Source of the DNA: Ascaphus truei
Taxonomy: Eukaryota > Chordata > Amphibia > Anura > Ascaphidae
Assembly (NCBI GenBank): GCA_036426205.1
Contig: CM071569.1
Location: 6,471,764-6,535,763, forward strand
Direction of reading: 5' to 3'
DNA: 64,000 nucleotides
The notes under the pieces were generated by a model that had not been told where the DNA came from, searched no databases, and saw nothing but the letters and a program-made list of their open reading frames with translations. Shown one piece after another: positions 57,182 through 64,000 of the stretch; position 1 is the stretch's first letter; every line of letters starts with the position of its first letter. Position numbers and translations under genes: made by a program.

Positions 57182-57368
57182 ACGGTGACAGGTTGTTGCC
57201 TAATTTGCAGTGCGCCCAAATATTTCTGTGTATGAATGAATCTTCTCTCTGGGGTCCGTGCATCAAGGCAAAAGTGATGCAATTCTTCAGAGAGAAAAAA
57301 AAGGCTGCTCCATGTCAAATAAACAAAAAAAAATGTTAACCAGTAAAGAAACTCTTGCTTCAGCCTAA

Positions 57369-57752
57369 GGCCGGGGCCATAGAGGCATGATCAGAGCGGA
57401 GGCGCGCTGACGCTGAGGCTCGCCTGCTGAAGTCTGCGCGATCGCATGGACTTGCAGGTGAGCCAGCGTGCGCGAAGGGAGCCGGGGGGGAGGTGGTTGG
57501 AGGCGGGGCAGTGACGTCGCTGGGCCAATCGCTCACGACGCACTGACGACAACATCACGGCGCCGTGACGTTGACGCTGCTTCAGGCTGATTGGATGTTT
57601 TCAGCCGACAGCACGCTGAAAAACAGCTTGGCTGTCGGCTGAAAATTCCAAAGCCTCAGCACGCCTGCGGACGCTCGCGTGAGCCCCCTCTCAAGGCATC
57701 CTCATTGAAGATGCAGGGGCTCAGCGCGGCCTGTCCTTCTACGGACTCGGCC
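57369..57752. mobile_element. PIF/Harbinger-like miniature
   Basis: Exact TAA target copies (57366-57368 and 57753-57755). Ends GGCCGGGGCCATAG and CTACGGACTCGGCC. The interior has CGCGCTGACGCTGAGGC, GCCTGCTGAAG and an internal inverted pair TTTTCAGCCGACAG/CTGTCGGCTGAAAA about 20 bases apart. It resembles 11266 and 38094 in style. No open frame. Confidence 0.82.
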
Positions 57753-57755
57753 TAA

Positions 57756-58515
57756 GACTAGAAGAGATGAACGTGACAGATGGGAATACTGCAAACACGG
57801 TTAGAGACAAATATTAATTTCTGATTGCACTCATTACCATTAACACACACACATTCCCAGCTAGCTCAAACTCCAACAACCACCACATCATATATATATA
57901 TTTATGTCAAAGGGAGTGCTACTGAGCGTGGCAAATGTATACAACAAAAGACAGGGGAGCCCAATACTACATCCAACTGACAAAACATATATGGTAATAA
58001 GTATAAAGTTAAATACTTCAGTAGTAATATTTTCTTGGTCATTTAGTTAAACCCCTTTGGCCAAAGTGTCATAAGCCTGCATACCAATGCCAAGGTATAA
58101 CCAAATGTGCAGGTCCTAATACTACACTGTGACCCTTTCCTTGTACCTCTGCGTGGCCGTTGGTAATAATAAATACAAATGTAAAAACCGCAGTGTGGCT
58201 GCACCCGTTGGTGATGGCAGCGCCGGAAGTCAGCTGGGCAAAGCTTCCGGTGAGTTGGCGTGAGAGGGAGGCCCGGCGCGCACCTGAGAAGCAGCGTGGG
58301 ACAGTTGCCTGCAGCGGGGCGGGACCGGCGGACTCTGCAGTACTGCCTGCCACCGCCCCCCCCTGCAGCACCGCCAGCCGCCGGGCCCCCCCCCCCCCCC
58401 CCCGCCCGGGCCCCCCCCCCCCGCAGCACCACCAGCCACCAGGCCCCCCGCAGTACCACCAGCCGCCGCAGTCACCACCCCCACCCTGTAGCACTGCCAC
58501 CACCCGCCCTACTAC
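57756..58515. other. Noncoding; GC-rich part at 58210-58510
   Basis: AT-rich to 58150, then GC-rich with C runs. 57955-58110 (ACAAAACATAT, TAAACCC, GGCCAAAG, CATAAGCCTGCA, GCCAAGGTAT, CAGGTCCTAA) is similar to 23025-23165 in the same orientation, so the two are copies of an unnamed repeat. Pro/Gly-rich frames at 58160-58550 are compositional. Confidence 0.5.
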
Positions 58516-58516
58516 C

Positions 58517-58918
58517 TCATTCCACATTATTGTTGGAAGTACGATCATTCACCCGGTAGCCCAAGCACGCTGCCTAGGGGTCACACTTGACTCCTCTCTC
58601 ACATTCTCCTCTCATATTTAAAACGTTTCTAAAACCTTTTTCCTCCGCAATATCACAAAGATACGCCCTTTCCTCTGTTGCTCGACTGCTAAAACTCTGA
58701 CTCAGGCCCTCATTCTCTCCCGTCTTGATTACTGTAACCTCCTGCTGTCCGGCCTTCCTGCTTTTCACCTGTCTCCCTTACAATCTATACATAACGCTGC
58801 TGCCAGAATCGCTCTGCTCTTTCCTAAATCTGTCTCCGCATCTCCCCTCCTGAAATCCCTCTCCTGACTTCCGATCAAATCCCGCATCTCACACTCAATT
58901 CTCCTCCTCACTTTTAAA
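58517..58918 (+). pseudogene. LINE (L2/CR1 group) reverse transcriptase C-terminal fragment
   Basis: One frame gives SFHIIVGSTIIHPVAQARC, LGVTLDSSLTFSSHI, then NVSKTFFLRNITKIRPFL, LTQALILSRLDYCNLLLSGL, LQSIHNAAARIALLF and LPIKSRISHSILLL. These are the ordered hallmarks after the reverse-transcriptase palm in L2, CR1 and Rex-type LINEs. TAA at 58619 and TGA at 58865 (at the usual Trp of LPIKSRI's neighbour) interrupt the frame with no shift. It is truncated at both sides: GC-rich sequence upstream and an AT microsatellite downstream. Confidence 0.88.
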
Positions 58919-58956
58919 GTATATATATATATATTTATACATATATATATATATAC

Positions 58957-59023
<67 letters not shown>
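58918..59023. repeat. Long TA microsatellite
   Basis: About 105 bases of nearly pure TA begin exactly where the LINE homology stops. Confidence 0.95.
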
Positions 59024-59028
<5 letters not shown>

Positions 59029-60063
59029 AAGGAACAAGAACTCTGCAAGGTATATTTATAGTTTAATATTGGGTTGAGATTGTGTAAATACAGATCAATC
59101 CTACAAACAATAGTATTAGATACTCTTCCGAACACATTAGTGATATTATAGACTGAAGATTTGGATTGTACTTTGGTCAATATAAACTGGCCTTTTTAAA
59201 AATGTAAGTTGTATGTATCGGGCGATTTTTTTAATGAAAGAATGTGTAAAGGTTACATTTTATTGATCTTTCCCACTTTTTAAACTTTATGATACCGAGT
59301 GCAGTCAAGAACGGATTGTTCTCATTCTCTCTATCTTTGAAATAATAAACAAAAAATCCATTAGCATTTAATTTATACATTGGGGGTGTCCCCCCAACTG
59401 ATCTGTAGTGCTCGGCCCTCCAGCTCCTCCAAGCTCCAATTATATTGAGAAAAATATATACCAGTGTTTGTATAAAAAAATACAAATATATACCAATTGA
59501 AATTTGTAACTGCAGTATCTATTGACCGGCTAAGCACCCCTGACTCCAACTTTTGATGTCACCGGGAAAGTATTTTGTATTATGTTGCTAAATGCTGCGC
59601 TTTGCAATCTAACCATTAATGACTATTGTATCCACCCTGATCCTTATGTCAACTGTCCAACATTTATAATGCCCGCAACATTATTCCTGCTGAAACAGTG
59701 ACCCAAGGACCACATGAATTTGCTTTCCCAATAACCTCCAGCCATAATATTATCTAATGTGCTCCCCATGGGAATCCCTTTTATTTAATGCTATTCATTA
59801 ATCATCTGAGTGGATGAGTAGTTCTGAATCTGATCACTGCCTTCCTGGGCAGTTTGTTGCGATCAGGCGTTTGCTAAAATGTACAATCCCTTAGAGCCTC
59901 GCAGAAGAGCAATTACCTATCACATCTCATGCACTAAAACCTGCCGGCTGGAGAGTCACACATTGGAAATACAAAAGCGGGTACTGCACATGCTTCTTCA
60001 GAATTTGGACACTTTTATAGGAGCGAATAGGTTTGAGAAGGGAAATGCCGCTCAAAGATATGA
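59024..60063. other. AT-rich noncoding stretch
   Basis: No supported gene. 59690-59890 is repeat-free with TTAATCATCT, TAATGC and CATTAATC words, a candidate conserved element. Short open frames lack features. Confidence 0.4.
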
Positions 60064-60333
60064 AAATAGAGTGATGGTAATCCCCAAACAAAGTACAGTA
60101 GAGCTTTGCTTACAAAAGTCTTGCAAAAATGGAATTCATTTATTTCAGGACCAGTGGAGACAGCAACAATGTTTCAGGTCCTACAGGTCAGGTCAGACCT
60201 TTTAGCAGGGGATTAGGACCTGAAACATTGTTGCTGTCTCCATTGCTCCTGAAATAAATGAATTCCATTTTTGCAAGACTTTTTGTAAGTAGAGCTCTAC
60301 TTTGCTTTGGGGAATATGGTCACTCTATATTTA
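60064..60333. repeat. Long inverted repeat, about 125-base arms
   Basis: The left arm (60064-60187) and right arm (60208-60333) are near-perfect complements. They share ATAGAGTGA, TCCCCAAA, AGTAGAGCT, CTTGCAAAAATGGAATTCAT, TTATTTCAGGA and GACAGCAACAATGTTTCAGG plus TCCTA. The loop is about 20 bases. This is a foldback element or an inverted duplication. No target duplication found. Confidence 0.9.
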
Positions 60334-60787
60334 TTGTACTTTTTGTGTTGAACATACAGTTTTCCCCCCATTTGAACCTTTTTGTGTCAGTCCGTCCCTG
60401 TCCACCCCTTTTTTTTTAAGTGTTAAAAGTTATGAAAAATGGGCATGGCCGCAAGATTTGAGTCATGTCACCTTATTGGAAGGTGGTTTTGACGTATTTG
60501 CCTAAATCCTACAATCCACCATGTATACTGCTAGGGCTAACATCTAACATGAATGATTTGTTTTTCATTTAGCAGAGAAGTGAAATACAGTATGCTATTT
60601 TCCTGGCATGCAATTTTAAAGGTCAACCCATGACTAGCTGACTAATTGGGCTACTAAGGGGTCAACATGTGCATATATGGGTGTTTATGCTTTTGTGTTT
60701 TATTTGCAGGTGTTTGTATTGTATGCAAGGCCAGTGCATTGGTCGTCAGCACCCTACTGTAGGTGAACATTCAGTAATATTATTATG
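60334..60787. other. No gene recognised
   Basis: AT-rich DNA with a C run and a T run near 60405-60420. No repeat or coding signal. Confidence 0.5.
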
Positions 60788-60854
60788 GGTGAAGGAGTGG
60801 CTCATTGAGTAAAGACACTACATAAAAATAGCAGCACTATACAAGAACATGCTT
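60788..60854 (+). mobile_element. tRNA SINE, 5' piece (internally deleted)
   Basis: GTGAAGGAGTGGCTCATTGA followed by GTAAAGACACT is the tRNA-like head of the same SINE type as 45251-45468. It is joined directly to the tail AAATAGCAGCACTATACAAG and AACATGCT, so the core is deleted. The tail continues after the LTR at 61383. Confidence 0.7.
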
Positions 60855-61382
60855 GTAACAGGGGACTTATCCCTGTTCAGTAATGTGCCTTTAATCTAGC
60901 AGTGTGGTAGTTTATTACTAAACACCACCTGCCTGATTAGATTGCTTACAAAAGCCTGCCTTTGAGACAGGAAGTGACTCTCCTTAGCTCTGACTGAGAG
61001 CTGACCTTTGGAGCTGACCGGTCTTGAGCTCTGCACAGCAGAGCTGATTTCAAGACACAGGGAAAACTACTACACCTGAAGCTGAACCAGGAAGTGAGAA
61101 GATTTTCCCTCCAAGAAACAGATAAGACTTTTATTCTTAAGAGACTGCTTATATCTGCTTATTTTCATGCTATATGTTTTGGGGCTGCGAGACATGCTTA
61201 ACTAATGGAGATGTGAACTAATTGCATAGGATTTCACTAGAAATACTCCCAAGTGAATGGAAGCTTTGTTCCCCCTGTGTTTGGATAATTTCCTGATGAA
61301 AAGGAACAGGCACAATAAAGCCTATTATAATTTCACATTATAAAGCCTCCTAATTGTGTACCTCTGTGAACGTCCGTCTACA
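60855..61382 (+). mobile_element. Solo LTR inserted in a SINE tail
   Basis: A 528-base unit starting TGTAACAGGGGAC and ending CCGTCTACA, flanked by exact ATGCT (60850-60854 and 61383-61387). CACAATAAAGCC at 61311-61322 is the polyadenylation signal. TG...CA ends, 5-base duplication, signal position and absence of an interior make a solo LTR of a gypsy/ERV-type element near certain. The family is not identified. Removing it plus one ATGCT restores a SINE tail ending in a TTATTA run. Confidence 0.92.
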
Positions 61383-61401
61383 ATGCTATTATTATTATAT
61401 A
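61383..61401 (+). mobile_element. SINE tail, 3' piece
   Basis: ATGCTATTATTATTATATA continues the SINE tail interrupted by the LTR. Confidence 0.7.
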
Positions 61402-61974
61402 ATAGCCCCATTCTCTCTCACCACCCCTTCTATTCCTATCTCACCTCCCTCCCACTCCTCAATCACCCCCCTCTCCTCTTCCTCAATCAAACTCCTTCCC
61501 CCTTCCTCTCACACCTTCTTCTTCCCCCCTGCCCCCTTTTCTCTCAGAGTTTTCAAATACTGAGTATTTCCATAACAGGCTTTAGCATAGGTCCCAAGCA
61601 GAGCAAGATCTTTGCAACACTTTCCTGTTTGTGAACTTTGTTGCAAATGTTTCCAGCAGTTTGAGCTGCAAACTGCAACAAAAGGCAAAGTTACAAGGAT
61701 ACATTGTAGCTGCTTGGTTACACTCACTGATGGATTGCTTGAAACTGAAAGGCGGCCATTAAGAAAACCCAGGAAAGCAGGCTCATTGCTGATCAATCAC
61801 GGGAGAACGAATCCATCGGCAGCTTAAGTAATTCGTTTTCAGTAAATAAAATCAAAGGCTGCATATATGCTGCATATATTAAAGCATCAGTCCTAGCTGC
61901 TGTTTCTTTTTTTTTTATTGTATTTTTTCCCTTTAATATGTGCATCAATACAATCCACACAATAATAAGTAATT
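61402..61974. other. No gene recognised
   Basis: A CT-rich tract at 61410-61545 produces Ser/Pro-rich frames. 61600-61830 is mixed sequence with open frames of 71 and 95 residues on opposite strands, neither with a recognisable domain. Confidence 0.45.
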
Positions 61975-62383
61975 AGCTAAGATGCCGATCGATCCATTCA
62001 CCTGTGATCGATCGGCAAATATTTGGCTCGGGGGTTCACTAAATGGGTGTCAGTGGAGTAGAAGAGCACCAAAGATGCAAAATTCTGTGGGGTAGATCTA
62101 GTCACCAGGCAGTCACTAGATACAATTGGTGCACTGCTAGAGAGAGGGCAGCTCAAAAAGGGGGGTGTCAGAGCCTGTTTCAGAAGAGGAAGGGGATGTG
62201 ACTTTGTAAATGGTTGCTATAGAAATAAAAAATGTTTGGTACATTATAATACATTATAATACATTAAAAATGTCATTTCAGATTTTTTTTTTTTTTTTAC
62301 TGCTAGTATTTTCTCATAGTACATAACTGATTTATTAAATAAAAAAAAACACATGTAGGATATTGCTTGGTCTGCAGTTGTAA
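61975..62383. mobile_element. Diverged relative of family T miniature
   Basis: The right part, poly-T then TATTTTCTCATAGTACATAAC, TGATTTATTAAATAAAAA, ACATGTAGGATATTGCTTGG and TCTGCAGTTGTAAT, parallels the 3' part of 26691-27026. GATCGATCGGCAAA near the left and TTGCTATAGAAATA inside also match. It is a longer subfamily with an extra middle. Confidence 0.6.
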
Positions 62384-62560
62384 TGTAACCCTTCCTGCCC
62401 GGCTTCTAGGGAGGCTACATCAGTGTACTGTGTGTGGCTACCATGCATGGGTTACCTTGGCTCTGGGTGCTGGATTCAGGCGGCTGGGCGATGAGATAGC
62501 GAGGTTGTGGTATAATGGGGGCGCCAGGAACGTTTGTCATACAACAGTCTTTTATTCACT
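62384..62560 (-). mobile_element. Possible LTR end, antisense
   Basis: TGTAACCCTTCCTGCCCGGC at the left and TTTATT near 62550 (AATAAA on the minus strand) suggest the R-U5 end of an antisense LTR. The left terminus resembles 43412. The upstream end is missing. Confidence 0.35.
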
Positions 62561-64000
62561 CTTTAACTGACTCTTTAAAACTGAGTTAACAAATTATTGG
62601 TGCATGACAATGAGATGAATATCTCTTCTCTTTTATGAATAAATATATCTTGGTGAATACGGTGGTTAAGCTAAAAAAAATATATAACACTGATTCAATT
62701 TCTTAATAACGGCAAACTTATTGCAACTATGTTGACCGTTAGTAGATATCCCATTGTGCCTAAAATATATATTATAATTGGTATTCTTCCCCATATCCCT
62801 TGCTGATCGTAGTAATCTAAAATTGCTTGATATACTGATATTAAGACAGACGGTTTAATATAATTTAAAGTCAGTGCATTGACCCATTGAAATGAAAATG
62901 TTCTTAAAATTAATCAACTTCTTTTTCTAAATCCTTTTGTGCTGATGGATGGAGGATATTTATAGTATGTGTATCCTCCTTATAAAACGAAGGCTTAGAA
63001 AGTTAGTTTCCTCCTTTGCATTAAGTGTCAATATGCTGATGTATTTTTTCAATTTTTCCAAAGATGTGCTAATAGAGATGGGTGGAACAGTTCAAATCCG
63101 TTTCCCCCGAATTCCACCTCCCCCCAGCCCCCCTAAATTCCTTCTGTGGATTGGGTGCTAAAAACGTCGAGCACGTTCATTCAAATCTGTCAGCCGGAAG
63201 TTGAACGCGACTTCCGGCGCAGACAGGAGGGAGAGGAAGGATCGCAGTGCCTGGGATGCTGCTGTTTAGCTCTGGAGTTGCTGATCAGCGCTGCGCGTCC
63301 AAGCTCTTACCCCGCCCTGGCGCCCGCGGAGCCCCGGTTGAAAATCAGTGCTCTAAACTTTGAATTGTTTGTATTGTGTATGTAGTATAAATACTCAATG
63401 TACATGCTACAACATAAAGAAATATTATCCTAGAGGCTTAGCACGGGCTGACATTTTGCTCCTGTAATGCTGCTTTCATCCTCGTATCATTTGATATTTG
63501 GTTTGCTGATCTGCCTGGAGACCACAGGGTAACATTATGGGATCATAGCACTGTCATTACAGCACACACATTCATCAGGAGCCGGCAGGTAGCAGCTCCG
63601 TTGGGATTCACAGATTCACGTAGGCGGTTTTCTAGGAAAACAGGTCAAGCCTGTGTCTGAATGACTGAAACATGTCCAATAAAGAACAAAACATACACAC
63701 CTCAGTATCTGCAAACAGTATACACCACATGTGCACATAGAGAAGTGACTTCCGCATGCTCCTATTGGTTGAAATGTCTGAGTTGATTAATTTTATTATG
63801 CAGTAGGATTGGTTATAAATTGCATGTGATAAAAAAAACTGTGTGCTTCTCAATTAGTACATTTGATTAATTAATCCTGTAAGTAGATAATTACATTTCT
63901 ACATATAGTATACAAACAGTCCTCTAATTGTTCTAATTAGCTGAACGTCTCAAGCTGAAACTAGTGGCTGCTGTAGATGGGTAAGATACAGTAACTGTGA
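62561..64000. other. AT-rich noncoding stretch
   Basis: No supported gene. 63075-63350 has a GC-rich part between AGAGATGGGTGGAAC and GGTTGAAAATCAGTG, both reminiscent of hAT-type ends, but without a matching target duplication. 63430-63610 is repeat-free and might be a conserved element. Confidence 0.35.

Overview
The window looks like intergenic or intronic DNA from a large, repeat-rich vertebrate genome, most likely a frog. The main evidence is the mix of repeats: hAT-type miniature elements with 8-bp target duplications, PIF/Harbinger-like elements with 3-bp TWA duplications, MIR/CORE-type tRNA SINEs, an L2/CR1-group LINE, Ty3/gypsy retrotransposons and many solo LTRs. There are also long AT and GT microsatellites and no compact gene layout. 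The species call is inference. I found no host gene with a convincing exon structure. The longest open frames are translations of tandem repeats or of GC-rich LTRs.

Layout. 1-2.8 kb: an LTR-like end, then a GA-rich minisatellite with a higher-order duplication. 2.8-4.8 kb: an unclassified minus-strand segment containing a Cys-rich open frame, then a tandem duplication. 5-9 kb: an LTR-like segment and several DNA-transposon miniatures. 9.2-10.9 kb and 17.6-19.5 kb: two full-length copies, in opposite orientations, of one 1.7-1.9 kb LTR family; relatives lie at 23.6-24.7 kb and 56.5-56.9 kb. 11.1-13.85 kb: a large inverted repeat containing a Harbinger-like element, a 1.24-kb hAT derivative and a SINE. 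24.7-25.3 kb: a 33-bp minisatellite.

28.1-30.6 kb: a decayed Ty3/gypsy element with LTR end, leader, gag fragment and integrase fragments, interrupted by two antisense LTRs. 33-40 kb: Harbinger-like elements, a 72-bp duplication and an LTR. 40.9-41.2 kb: a 30-bp minisatellite. 42.9-47.3 kb: hAT elements, a SINE and half of a terminal-inverted-repeat element. 47.8-53.6 kb: a block of tandem repeats lying between the two halves of that element. 54-58 kb: more miniatures and a strong hairpin. 58.5-58.9 kb: LINE reverse-transcriptase remnant. 60-61.4 kb: a long inverted repeat and a solo LTR inserted into the tail of a SINE. The stretches between these are mostly AT-rich sequence without recognisable genes; a few resemble conserved noncoding elements.

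Nothing here forms a pathway. The clearest biological signals are nested insertions with exact target-site duplications, an LTR family whose two complete copies share NRF1-, ZNF143- and YY1-like sites, and several satellite expansions. All family names come from structure and remembered consensus sequences, not from a database search.
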